This document shows, piece by piece, positions 19,369 to 29,373 of a DNA stretch of 64,000 nt. The translations under genes and the position numbers were made by a program. Positions within the stretch are counted from its first letter, which is position 1. Each line of letters starts with the position of its first letter. Below the pieces are notes generated by a model. It had not been told where the DNA came from and ran no database searches. It saw nothing but the letters and a program-made list of their open reading frames with translations. This stretch comes from Adenophora triphylla var. japonica (lineage: Eukaryota; Streptophyta; Magnoliopsida; Asterales; Campanulaceae). The stretch spans positions 1 to 64,000 of the forward strand of contig JAFEMH010003616.1 in NCBI GenBank assembly GCA_022495995.1, read 5' to 3'.

Positions 19369-20921
19369 ATGGATTCTTCGTACGTTCCAAGAATTTTGCC
19401 AAGGCTTTCGCAGGAGCGGCAAGCACTCTTCCTTGAGCGGCTGAAAATGTGGATGAGACACCGTATGAGGCATCAGAGGCGGGCTTTCGAGGTAAGGTTT
19501 CGACTTTGCTCGGTTTGGTCTCTTAAGGAGTTGGTTCCTGATTGGGATTTGTTGCGGCTGCCGCAAAGTTCGGGGATGTTAGGAGGCATGTGTATTGCTT
19601 CTCCTACAACGAGGTAGTGCCCACCTTTGAGGATTTTCGGGCTTTGATTGGAGGACCGGAGGTGGAGGCCATCTCGCTTCCTTTGATTGGTGGTGCTGCT
19701 GTGAGCGTGAAGCTTGCAGGCTTTCTTCGTACTTCGTTGGGAGAAGTGCAGGGCATGATTCTTGATTCGGGTCATATTGACATTTCTGCGTTGCCGGAGC
19801 GGTTCATGATTGATGATGAGAGTGACGTCTCGTGGGATGCATTTGCCTTGTGCGTGATAGCGACGCTTTTCATGGTCAGCTCCCTTGGCATTTGCGATGG
19901 CGCTTTGCTAGATGTAGTTGGGCACTGCAGAGCTGGAGAGGATATTGTCCGGTTGGTGCTAGGGGAGACTTTTCATGGTATTGACCGTCTGGCGACTGGG
20001 GATCGGTTCATGAGAGGGGGAAGCCCCGCTTTGCTCACCTTGTGGCTCCGAGAGAGACTTCAGGCCATGCCCGAGGCTCCGACGTCGTTTAGCCCGTGGT
20101 CGTTTGCTCGGCAACCTCTTGCATTGGATATGGATCAGTCCGCCTGGGAGAGATGGATGGCACAGCTTGGTACGCATCAGATCCGTTGGTGGGTTCCGCA
20201 CTGGGGGATCGAGACTAGGAGGGCCTTGCAGGAAGGTTCCTATGTTGTCGAGTTCCGGGTTTGTCTTGGTCCTCCTTCTCTATTCCGTCGCTTGTTTCCG
20301 GCGATTTGGGATGAAGCAGGAGCCTTTGTTGGGCAGGATGACCTTGCTACTGCGGAGGTAGTTCCTCTTTGTATGGCCGCTCCAGTGCTCTTACGTATTT
20401 TACGAGGGTATGGAAGTACTCCGCTTTCCCTCGGTGGTGCTCCTTAGACGTCGGGAGAGTGTCGTATTGACGACCCAAGACTGGCTTGGTATGAGCGGCG
20501 TGTTGGGCGATCCCAAATGGCTTTGGGGAAGCGGGCGTGGAGCGATTACAGGGCCCGGTGCCGTAGTAGCTATTGCCTTAGGAGTGTCGAAGCCGGTCGA
20601 CCCTCGGGACGTTACGGAGACACTTTGTTTGACTACGAGACCCGAGTTGACCGGCGACGGGGAGAGGTCCTCTTTGCGGACTCGCAGGGAGGAGATCGAG
20701 CCGAAGCACGGGCGAATGAAGCCACGAGAGCTGCTGAATTGTTTGACTCTACGGGAGGACCCCTAATCTCGGACGAGAGACGCAGGGCGCTCGCGTGGAG
20801 CGAAAGAAGACTCGTCGGGGATGAGGGAAGAAAGGAAAGAATGGCGAGGGGACAAGCGCAGATGGCGCGGAATGACCTCCTAGGTATCCATTCATTGCAT
20901 TGCAAATACATTATTTGTTAA
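19369..20921 (+). pseudogene. Antisense PMD protein of E2, frameshifted
   Basis: Starts MDSSYVPRILPRLSQERQAL and aligns with the E4 PMD protein through VPDWDLLR, then YNEVVPTFEDFRALIGG, then LGETFHGIDRL and GGSPALLTLWLRERL. A frameshift near 19560 joins the first and second segments. A stop at 20445-20447 and another shift separate a charged C-terminal segment (to 20921). PMD domains are probably of transposon origin and have no assigned biochemistry. The gene runs opposite to E2 pol, as in E3 and E4. Broken in this copy. Confidence 0.8.
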
Positions 20922-21575
20922 ATGTATTAAGCTGTCTTTTAGCATGTTGTGAATTTGAGAGTAGACCGTGCTTGAACTCATCAAGAAATGTTGTAATCGT
21001 TAGTGATTTGTGATTTACTTTTAAAGCTTTGTCGAGACGCAAGATCTCTTGTTCGCTTTTGTGTCTTTTGTGCACCTTGGCGGTGTCCATCTTTGGACTT
21101 TTACATTTGCATTTGCGGGTGAAGCAGGCTGGACCTTAACGGCAATCCCTTTGCTTGGGCTTTCAGTGTTTGGCTGAGAGGTTGGATGATCCCCTGACAA
21201 GTCGTCTTGACGGTCATTTCCGTAGCTTCCTTGCCTCTTGCTTGTTGGCGTCGGGCTCTTGACCTCAATTTCGCAGCTTCTGCTTGAGCTTTTTTTTTAT
21301 ATATATTTCTATTATTTTTTTGAGAGCCCTTGCTCGAGCTCTTTTTTTTTTTTGAAGCGCGTGAGGGGGAAGACAGGCCCCTGGCTTGGAAGTAGACATG
21401 GGTCAGTCGTTTGACGTTGAGTGACCTCCGGATGTCCTTTGATGTTGCCGCCTTCGTTTGACTTGGTCAAGGTGATTTTGGGGGCGTGCTCTTGAAAAGT
21501 GCGTAGCTTGATGGAGGTCTTGATCGACATTCAAACTTTTGACTTTTTTGTGTGTTTTTAGACCGAACCAATTAA
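20922..21575. other. Convergent 3' ends of PMD and integrase genes, no gene
   Basis: Noncoding 650 bp between the end of the PMD frame and the conserved motif. It contains T-rich tracts near 21287-21320 and 21342-21354. Nothing else recognised. Confidence 0.5.
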
Positions 21576-21622
21576 GGTTGCCTACGTTCCCCCGGACTAG
21601 AGGGCTCAGGTCTGCGTAGTTC
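21576..21622 (-). other. Conserved Tat hairpin motif, copy 5
   Basis: The minus strand begins GAACTACGCAGACCTGAG and ends GGGAACGTAGGCAACC. Stem CCC/GGG. Located about 50 bp after the integrase stop, the same post-pol place as copy 7 in E4. Confidence 0.8.
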
Positions 21623-21672
21623 GACACTACATGGAGTGCCAAGAGATGCACAATTGTTCTTCTTTAGGCGAA

Positions 21673-23077
21673 TTATCTGCGGAGTTTGCTTCCGTTGACT
21701 GGATTCATGAAGGGATTGCCGTCTAGGTCTGTCAGCTTCATGGCACCTCCGAAGAAGATCTTTTGAACCACGAAAGGGCCGATCCATGTTGGTTCCCATT
21801 TTCCCAGTGGGTTGGTTCGAGTGGGAGGCTTTTCTTTGAGTACCAGATCGCCTTCCCTGATGTCTCGGGACTTGACTTTCCTGTCGAAAGCTCTCGCCAT
21901 CCTGTTTTGGTAGGCTCGGACGTGTTCCATGGCCTTTAGTCGTCGCTCGTCTAGCAGAGCCAATTCATCGTGTCGGCTTCGGAGCCATTCGACTTCGTTG
22001 ATGTCATTTTCCAGCAGCACTCGGAGTGAGGGAATTTCCAATTTAATGGGGAGGACTGCTTCCATCCCGTATGTAAGGGCGAATGGAGTTTCTCCTGTGG
22101 CCGTTCTGACTGATGTTCGGTAGCCCCAAAGTGCAAGGTGCAGCTTCTCGGGCCAATCTCGTCCTCGGGTGGTCATTTTTCGAATGATCTGTTCGAGAGT
22201 CTTGTTTGCTGCTTCTACGGCGCCGTTTGTTTGTGGCCGGTAGGGAGAAGACTTGTGGCGTGTGATCTTGAATTCGGCCGGCGATGCATCGCATTCCCCT
22301 TCGAAGTGTGAGCCGTTGTCTGATATGACCTAGTGCGGGATGCCGTATCGGCAGATGATGTTTTCCCTGAGGAAATGCGTGACTTTCTTGGAGGTGAGCA
22401 CCTTGTAGGACTTGGCTTCGACCTATTTGGTGAAGTAGTCGATGGCTACTAAGATGAACTTGTGACCGTTGCTGCCCCGGTGGAGCGATTTTCCCGATGA
22501 CGTCAATTCCCCAAGTGGCGAAGGGCCAGGGCGTAGTCATGCAGTAGAGGTCGTGAGGGGGTAGGTGATTGAGGTTGGAGAACCGTTGACACTTGTCGCA
22601 ACTTCGGACAAAGTGGATGCAGTCTGCCTCCATGGAGATCCAATAGTAGCCCATCCTGAGAATGATTTGCATCAGGGCTCTGGCGTTCATGTGGGGACCG
22701 CAAGCCCCATTGTGGACCTCGCTCATGAGCTTGTTTGCTTCTTCCTGGCTGATGCAGCGTAGGAGTGGTCCTTGGTAGCGTTTTTTGTACAGCATGTCCC
22801 CAAGGATGACGAAGTGGGAGGCGAGGCATTTTAGGGCCATGATGCTCTTGGCCTTGACTCCTTCCCTGTGTTGGCCTTCTTCGTTCATGAAGGCGGTTTC
22901 CCCGTTCTTGAGGTATTGGAAGATCTGAACTGTGCTGGAAATGGCTTTGGACCGGCGTCTCTTTGGCTCTTCAGCAATTTCGCAAATCGCTGTGATTAAA
23001 ACCTCCTCGGCAGCTTGGGCCCGGTTTTTCTCTCGTTTGACAACATGCTTAAATGTTTGCTTGATGCATTTATTCAA
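21673..23077 (-). pseudogene. pol: Integrase region of E2 pol, broken
   Basis: The minus strand reads, in order, a zinc-binding HHCC region (HNGACGPHMNARALMQ ... CDKCQ), the start of the catalytic core with WGIDVIGK, then after a frameshift near 22480 the rest of the core. The C-terminal part is clean from 22176 to 21673 (ALWGYRTSVRTATGETPFAL, GDLVLKEK, WIGPFVV). At least two TAG stops (near 22425 and 22331) interrupt the core. It is about 60 percent identical by eye to the E4 integrase. No reverse transcriptase precedes it. Not functional. Confidence 0.9.
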
Positions 23078-23189
23078 TTAATGTGCTTGCTTCTTTGATT
23101 TAGATGAATTGTGATTAACGGTTGTGTGTTAGTTAATTCATCAGTTGTTAAAGATGCAATGAAAGGATGTTCTAGAAAGGTAGGACCGT

Positions 23190-24474
23190 TTATTGAAAGC
23201 GTAAAGACTGTACATTGTTGATTATGGACTCACGATCTTCTGGCGTAGAGCCATCAGATGACTCGAGAGACATGAATTCACAGACAACATGACTCGAAGC
23301 TAGACTATGGGCGACGAGGATTGGACCGAGCTTCATTACTCTGCAGGCGCGTAGCTCTAGAGGAGTGGCAATGGCCTTGGTGACCAATCTTCGGTTGGCA
23401 CGATTCCGGAAAATAGCTTGCATGTGGTTCGATTTCAAACCGGATCGCGGAGGTCTTTGGTTGCTCCTCGATGATGTCTCTCCATTTGTGTTGCTACCGA
23501 GATTTTGGGGGTCTGGACGGTAGAAGTTATTGAGGGCTATTCCCGGGAGGGCGAAGCATTCGGCGGTCGGAGTTGATTCTTGCGTGTTGATCATTTTCAT
23601 AGAATCCACCTCTTTATCAGGATCTTTGCTTGGACGACATTTACAATGTTTGATTCGAGGCGGGCTATCTCTCCTTCCACGATTAGGCCTTGGAGGATAT
23701 TGCGCCCTTTGTTCATCTAGGTCGACACCGGGATGTTGAATTGGACTATCTTTGTGATGGCTGTCCCGTGAGATCCGAGTGTCGGCCAAAGGGTTGTCTT
23801 GTACCGGTGGATCGGTGATGAGCCAGTTTGCAAGAGGGTTTTCGGCGAAGTAAGGGTCTACTCCTCGATCAATCTCCATCTGGGCGTCCATCTCTTGATC
23901 TTCTCTTAAGCATTCTTCGCAGTCCCATATGTCAGAGTTGTCGTCTTGACCCATGAGCTCTTCGATTTCTAGCTCGTCACGGCTTAGAGCGTGGATGTAG
24001 GGATCCACTTCGTAGCGGGACAGGATTGGAGACTCATCTGGAGAAGAGTATTCGGTCATGTCGGGACCTTCTTCTGTGTCGTAGCTTGCCGGCCAAGCGC
24101 TTGCCATTGTATTGCTTGCACGGATCACTTCGATCACTCCATTGGCATTGATGAATTTCACGCATTGGTGAAGAGTAGATGATACTGCTTTCATCTGATG
24201 TATCCAAGGTCGTCCCAGCAAGGCAGAGAAGGTTGGTTTGATTTCCACGACTTGGAACTCTACAGACTCCAGTTGTGCATCGAATTGGATTCTCAGATTG
24301 ATGACTCCTACGATTGGTCGTGTAGTGGAGTCGTAGGCTCGGATTACCCGGGGTGAAGGCCTTATCAGGGAGCGGTCGATACGGAGTCATTTCAGTGTGC
24401 TCAAAGCGATGATGTTGACTGCAGAGCCGTTATCAATCAAGACGTTTGGGAGGAAGAACATCTCTATTTTTATG
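23190..24474 (-). pseudogene. Aspartic protease and linker of E2, broken
   Basis: LIDNGSAVN near 24435 is the retropepsin active-site triplet in the DNGSA form common in Tat elements. The frame then shifts, and LLGRPWIHQMKAVSSTLHQ follows (from about 24240), the conserved C-terminal protease block. A long acidic linker continues to 23190. Normally a G-patch and reverse transcriptase would follow, but here only about 110 bp separate the linker stop from integrase sequence. Confidence 0.8.
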
Positions 24475-24705
24475 AGGATGAGGAGGTCTTCGTTGTGTCG
24501 ATTCTCACATATCGGCAAGTCATCGTCTGTGAGGGATAGACCGCTTCTTGTGCTACCATTTGACTCAGTCTCCTCTGGGGAGCATTCGATCCATCCATTT
24601 GTATGCCTTGGTCGGGGCAAAGATCGTAGGGAGACAGTTGCCCTTGGGCGTTCTTGTCTGGATTCCCGGTCACGAGACCTTTTGACTGCAGTTTCACGTT
24701 CCCGA

Positions 24706-26749
24706 TCATAGCGAGACAAAGCATGCGACGGTTTCGAAATTGCGAGTGCTGCTCTCGCTTGGAGCTTCGTCAAAGGCTATTGAGTTCACCCTGTCCTTTC
24801 GGGGGAATGGATTTTCGATGGTATTGGGGCCACGAGGGCGTTCCAACTTTCCTTCTTCGATCAGCCCCTGGACCACCTGCTTTAGCACGAAGCAATTGTT
24901 GGTGGTGTGGCCGGGGTAGTTGTGGAAGGCGCAGTGCTTGCTCATATCCATGTTGGGTTTGGGAGTCTTTGGTTGGAAATTCTCGAGAGGTTTGAGAAGA
25001 TTTCGCTTCACCAAAGCTTCAAATACTTGGCCCAGGGGCATTTCGAGGTTGTCAAAATGCTGGAACTGTGGGAAGCGAGGGGGATTGTTATTCCTTGGGG
25101 CTGCTTGATCGCGGTTTACTTGAGCTCCGTTCTGGATGTAGTGTACCGTTCCGGCTGCTTCTTTTCCTTTGTTCGGGACAGGTGCTGAGGTTGACAGGTT
25201 TGTCCGATAGCGGTAAGACGAAGCAGGGGCTGTTGTTGTCTTCTGAAGGCTCAGAGTCTTCTCAAACTTTGTTCCGGCATTGACCATGGCACGGAGATCT
25301 GGATAGAAATGATGGCTGATCAAGGTCCTCAAAGGTGGCTTGAGGCAGGAATGGAAGATGTCCATTTGCTCCTCTTTGAAAAGCGGATCCATTATCTCGC
25401 TAAGCTTCCAGTTCCATCTTTTGTAAAACTCACCTACTGGTTCGTCATCCTTTTGCTCGGTGGCTTGCAGATCGTGGCGGTTCGTTTCCCACTCGAGGTT
25501 GGCGCGGTACTTCTCTAGGAAGATCTCGCTGATTTGGTCCCACGTGGAGCGGTTTTTCTGCCTTTACATTGAGGAACCACCTTAGCGCTGTGGATTTGAG
25601 AGAATGCTGAAAGTGATCAGCCATCTGTTGAGGGGTTGCCCCTTTGGCTCTCATACCCAGGACATAGGTGTCGATGTGGGTTTTTGGGCATTCTGTCCCG
25701 TCAAACTTTTCCATTTCTGGCATCCTGAATTTTGGAGGGAGCGAGACTACTTTGTTTGGATCAGTGGGCAGGAGGGATTCCTTCCGAGAACTGGCTAGCT
25801 TGCCTTGCATGTCCTTCATTTGCTCGATCAGCCAAGCCATGTGGGGATCGGCAGGTTGAGGTGGGTTACCATTTTCGGGGATGGAAACCGAAGATGGAGG
25901 TGGATTGGCTGATGGGATCGCCATTCGGGAGTCTTGGGGAGGTAGTTGAGTATATACCAACCCATACCCTGGAGTGTTAAAGTTAAGGGCGTGATTGCCA
26001 GGTCCGCTAAGGGTTGTGTTTGGAAATTGGGGAAATGATTCGTTAGCCCCAAGTGGCAGACTAGCAGGTGGCAAGTTTGAGATGTCGGGATATCCGCTCG
26101 GGATGCCCGTCCCTGGTAGGCATGGGGATTTTTGGTTTTGGCTGCGAGGCTCGTATAGAGGTAGAGGATTGAATCCTAGGGGATACCGAGATGCATTGGG
26201 ATCTAACAGAGCAGGCACGTAGGTGTGCTGTTGGTACTGAGCTTGATGTGCGGGCCGAAGCCCCGCTGTTCGAGGCGGGCATGTCGGGCTGTTTGGCCCA
26301 CGCTGAGGAGCTTTGAGCGAGAGCTGCTTTGCGTTCTTTGGGATCTCGTAGCTTGGCGGAGCGGGACACTGGCGATAGCTTTGAGAAATCGGGGGAGCCG
26401 ATATTTCTTCGTCTTCTATGAGAACGAAGGTTCCATCAGGTTGGGGAACTGCAACGGTTCCTCGAAGACGCAGGGTGTCTACGATCCAGGCCTGCTGCTC
26501 TTCTTGGCGCTTCTTGATGGTTTCGAAGGCTCGCAGCACCTCCTCCATTGTCTGGAGGTTCCTTAGTGGCGGGGTTCCATTTCCCTCACTGTTATCTGTT
26601 GATTCCGTCATGGGGGAGTAGCGGACGGTGCGGACCGTTGAACTGGAAGGGCTGTCGGACCTTGTGACCTCGATACTGAAAAGGCGGCTCCCGGGTATTC
26701 TCAACCACTCTCGGTTCGCTGGAGGGGGTGATGGGCAAGGTTTAGACAC
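24706..26749 (-). pseudogene. gag: Gag polyprotein of E2, frameshifted
   Basis: A proline-rich N-terminal region (26749-25900) has a short coiled segment (EEVLRAFETIKKRQEEQQ). It is followed by AWLIEQMKDMQGKL and the retrotrans_gag core (FDGTECPKTHIDTYVLGMRA). A frameshift near 25560 leads to the second frame, with WNWKLSEIMDPLFKEEQ, DLRAMVNAGTKFEKTL and a CX2HX4HX4C zinc knuckle (CAFHNYPGHTTNNC). It continues toward the protease. Capsid-forming protein. Broken by one clear frameshift, otherwise well preserved. Confidence 0.9.
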
Positions 26750-26759
26750 AGGAAGGCCT

Positions 26760-27923
26760 TTTGGATAAAGGGAGAAAGCTCACGTGGCATGCGGTTTCCG
26801 TTTTTTTTTTTTGTTGTTTTAATTTACTTAAAACGTGTTTTCTCAGAGTCCTAGGTAGGTTGGAAAAGATTGCTCTTCTTTTTCGCAACTATGCTAGACC
26901 CTGGGTCAGTGGAGATCATCTGTGCGGCTATAAGCCCCTCGTTTTGCACCTGTATTTCGACATCCCAGGGTGGACAGCCCCGGGCGAGGGTCCTATAGGG
27001 CCAGCGGTTTCCACCGGCCTAAAAGAAAAAACCGAACCTAAGGACCGAGCCTGTCATGTTCGTTTTAATGCGTTAGCCATGTGAATAGTGAGCCGAGCCG
27101 GCCATTGAGTCAAGATCGGGTCAAGAGTTTGGCATGACCTCTCTTTACCTTGCTTGCGCAAGGGATCTGTGACGTTAGGCGTTGGCTGGGTCATATCGTC
27201 TTGGCTGACGTATTAAAGGCTTGATGACATGGTGTCATGTGGGCATGAATGTATATTCGGGACGGAACATTGTCTGGGTGTAGCTTCGAAAAATCAAGAT
27301 CAGGTCAAGATTTTAGCATGACCTTTCATCGCTTTGCTTGCGCAAGGGATCTTGAGTTCCGAGCTTCGACTCAGAAAATGGCCGGCATGGGATATGTATC
27401 CAGGCTTGTATGACACGGACTGGGTAAAAACCAACCGAGTCTGGACAGAGTGTGACTCAAGACTCAAACGTGCAGGGTTGACGCTTGGCTAGGATGGGAT
27501 GTTTGGGATGATCCCGTGTGCGTTCGAGAGGCGTAGGAAGGCCAAACGAACTGCAAGCGAGACCACCCCGGGTTAAGGGTTGTAGTGTGCAGTGTATCAG
27601 AGGCAGCAGTGCGCGTAGCGTGCGGTGTAACCGAGGCAGCAGTGCAAGTAGCGTGCGGTGTAACCGAGGCAGCAGTGCGAGTAGTGTGCGGTCTCTAAAA
27701 TTCTTTTTTTGAGTAAAACAGAAGTTTTTGAAGAATTTTAAATATATGTACACAGATGTATATTGAAGCATTTTTTTTGTATTTTTATTTTTTTTTGTAA
27801 AATAAAAAGTAAAGCACATGCAGACACACATAACAGTTAAAGAAAGGAGTAAAATGAAAGTTTGACCCTCATCATCGTTTTAAAAATCTTTTGCTTTGTT
27901 TAAAATTTTTTTAAAACAAAATA
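26760..27923 (-). other. E2 untranslated leader with 33-bp repeats
   Basis: Between primer site and gag. At 27590-27692 about three copies of a 33-bp unit (contains AGCGTGCGGTGTAACCG) occur. E1 has only a single diverged equivalent, so the repeat expanded in E2. Two copies of AAGGGATCTTG- or AAGGGATCTGTG-like segments near 27160 and 27350 mark another internal duplication. Confidence 0.6.
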
Positions 27924-27941
27924 TCCCCAGCGGAGTCGCCA
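27924..27941 (-). promoter_or_regulatory. Primer binding site of E2 (tRNA-Arg type)
   Basis: The same 18 bases as in E1 and E4 (TGGCGACTCCGCTGGGGA), two bases after the LTR end TTTCA. Confidence 0.9.
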
Positions 27942-28516
27942 AATGAAATTACCCGGGATCCGGCTCGCACGCGGGGGCCCCGCGCATCTCCCGTTTTACC
28001 GCAACTTTGGAAATGGCCCGGATCCAATAGGCAGCGCGTTCGCGCCCCGGCATCTGGCTTATTCCGTTTTGCGGTGTTGGAGGAGGTGTCTCGCTGTGTT
28101 TTTGCTTGTAGAGTCGCCACTGTGTTTTTATTAAGCCCAAAACATTGAAAAAGGGCATGAGTTTAAAAATAAACTGTTTTTTGTTGTGTGATGAGATTTT
28201 TGAGTTCGGAGGTCAGATGACTCCTCGGGAAGAGAATATTAGAATCTTAGAGCTCACCCGAGTCGCCTCATAAAACGAGTCTTTCGGATACCCCTAATAT
28301 TCTTTAACTGTTGTGTGTGTGTGTATGTGCTTTTTAAAAATGCGTGTTGTATCGGATGTCTACATTGTACACTGCTTTATTGAAATGTATTGAAATAGTA
28401 TAGGAAGGAAGTCTTACCAATGTTGGTTCGTGTCTGTCTTCCGCTGGGGAATAGTATTTGAGGATGGAATAGTGTTCCGAGACGGACCGGGATTGCTTCG
28501 GGAGGAGCCGGTTGTC

Positions 28517-28640
28517 TGCGGACAGAGTTTCGGCGTGCGTTGGGATTGTAGGTTGCGTTCGGGCAGAGGTTCGGCGTGCGTTAGGATCGCAGGGATCACT
28601 CGGGCAGAGTTTCGGCGTGCGTTCAAGTTGCCGGTTTGAC
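28517..28640. repeat. Three-copy repeat inside the E2 LTR
   Basis: Units with GGGCAGAGTTTCGGCGTGCG recur about every 45-55 bp. They sit in the transcribed R/U5 region. Confidence 0.6.
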
Positions 28641-28911
28641 TCGGAAAGAGTCGGGACGACTTGGGAAAGACCAGGCAAGGCCTCGGAGTACCACGAGGGG
28701 CCTCAGAGTACCTCGAGAGTGCCTCGGGGCAGCGCGGGAGCGTCGCGGGAGCACTCGAGGAGGCTTCGGAGCACCGCGAGGGGGCTCGAAAGGCCTCTGA
28801 AGGATCCGAAAGAGGCCGGGAGTGCCCCGAAGGGTCTTAGAGGGGAGCCTGAAGGCTGGAGGGAGAGGAGAGAAGAGGGAAATGTCTTAAAATGAGAGAG
28901 GGGGAGCCCTC

Positions 28912-28919
28912 TATTTATA
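28912..28919 (-). promoter_or_regulatory. TATA box of the E2 LTR
   Basis: TATAAATA on the minus strand, followed by GAGGGCTCC. The nearest palindrome is about 20 bp upstream. Confidence 0.7.
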
Positions 28920-28939
28920 GTGTAGGAAAACTGCAATAA

Positions 28940-28953
28940 GGTCCGTACGGATC
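28940..28953. promoter_or_regulatory. E2 palindrome in the LTR, TATA-proximal
   Basis: GGTCCGTACGGATC in the context GCAATAAGG. One arm base changed. Confidence 0.85.
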
Positions 28954-29035
28954 TTATAGGTAATCCAATTTTTTGGTTTTCCTCGATTTAAGGGAATGAT
29001 GAGGATTCTGAAATGATGATGTCTGGGTGCAATAA

Positions 29036-29080
29036 GGTCCGTACGGACCATCTCAGCATGCAATAAGATTCGTACGGACC
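29036..29080. promoter_or_regulatory. E2 palindrome pair in the LTR
   Basis: GGTCCGTACGGACC (29036-29049) and GATTCGTACGGACC (29067-29080), 31 bp apart, with linker CAGCATGCAATAA. The spacing and linker match the pair before the PMD gene at 19207. Confidence 0.9.
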
Positions 29081-29165
29081 AACCATGTAGGGGGTAATGA
29101 TGTTCTTCGGGATTTGAGGGAATAAGTTGGACTTTAAGGGGATTTAGTAATCATTGAAGCAAAGA

Positions 29166-29179
29166 GGTCCGTACGGACC
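29166..29179. promoter_or_regulatory. E2 palindrome in the LTR, distal
   Basis: A perfect GGTCCGTACGGACC in the context GCAAAGAGG, identical in context to the copies at 17993 and 19238. Confidence 0.85.
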
Positions 29180-29373
29180 ATTTGTGCTTTTCTGAATTTT
29201 GAATAATTCCCAAAAGGTCCTTTTATCCCTTTTTATCACAGAAAGGTTCCTCCCTTGGTTTGGTTGGGGGTTTTTGAGGGTTTTGAGTGTCAAAGGTCTT
29301 CGAGACTGCGTTTGTGAGTCTGCGGTGTTTCCTGTGTGCTCGGAAGAGGGTGATCCAGATTGGGGTACTTACA

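Larger units (their letters stand above)
16141..29373 (-). mobile_element. Tat-lineage Ty3/gypsy element E2 (3' LTR missing)
   Basis: Minus-strand order: 5' LTR (29373-27944), primer site, leader, gag, protease and linker, integrase. On the opposite strand there follow a PMD gene and a second spliced gene, then arrays of tandem hairpin repeats. The whole reverse transcriptase and RNase H segment is absent between 23190 and 23077. The 3' LTR is absent, and the element ends near 16141. Coding parts carry frameshifts and stops, so it is non-autonomous and old. Its family palindrome is GGTCCGTACGGACC. Confidence 0.85.
27944..29373 (-). repeat. 5' LTR of E2 (1,430 bp)
   Basis: The minus strand starts TGTAAGTACCCCAATCTGG and ends GGTAATTTCA before the primer site. 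It has a TATA box at 28912-28919 and four copies of the GGTCCGTACGGACC palindrome just upstream. Internal repeats of about 50 bp with TTTCGGCGTGCGTT lie at 28517-28640 in the transcribed part. A GT/CA microsatellite at 28309-28322 matches the position of that in the E1 LTR. Confidence 0.85.

Noticed and set aside
22043..22480. Arginine- and histidine-rich extension of the integrase frame
   Set aside because: It is out-of-frame translation after a frameshift. The true integrase core continues in another frame.
28512..28895. 127-codon open frame on the plus strand
   Set aside because: It is antisense to the transcribed part of the E2 LTR and built from internal repeats.
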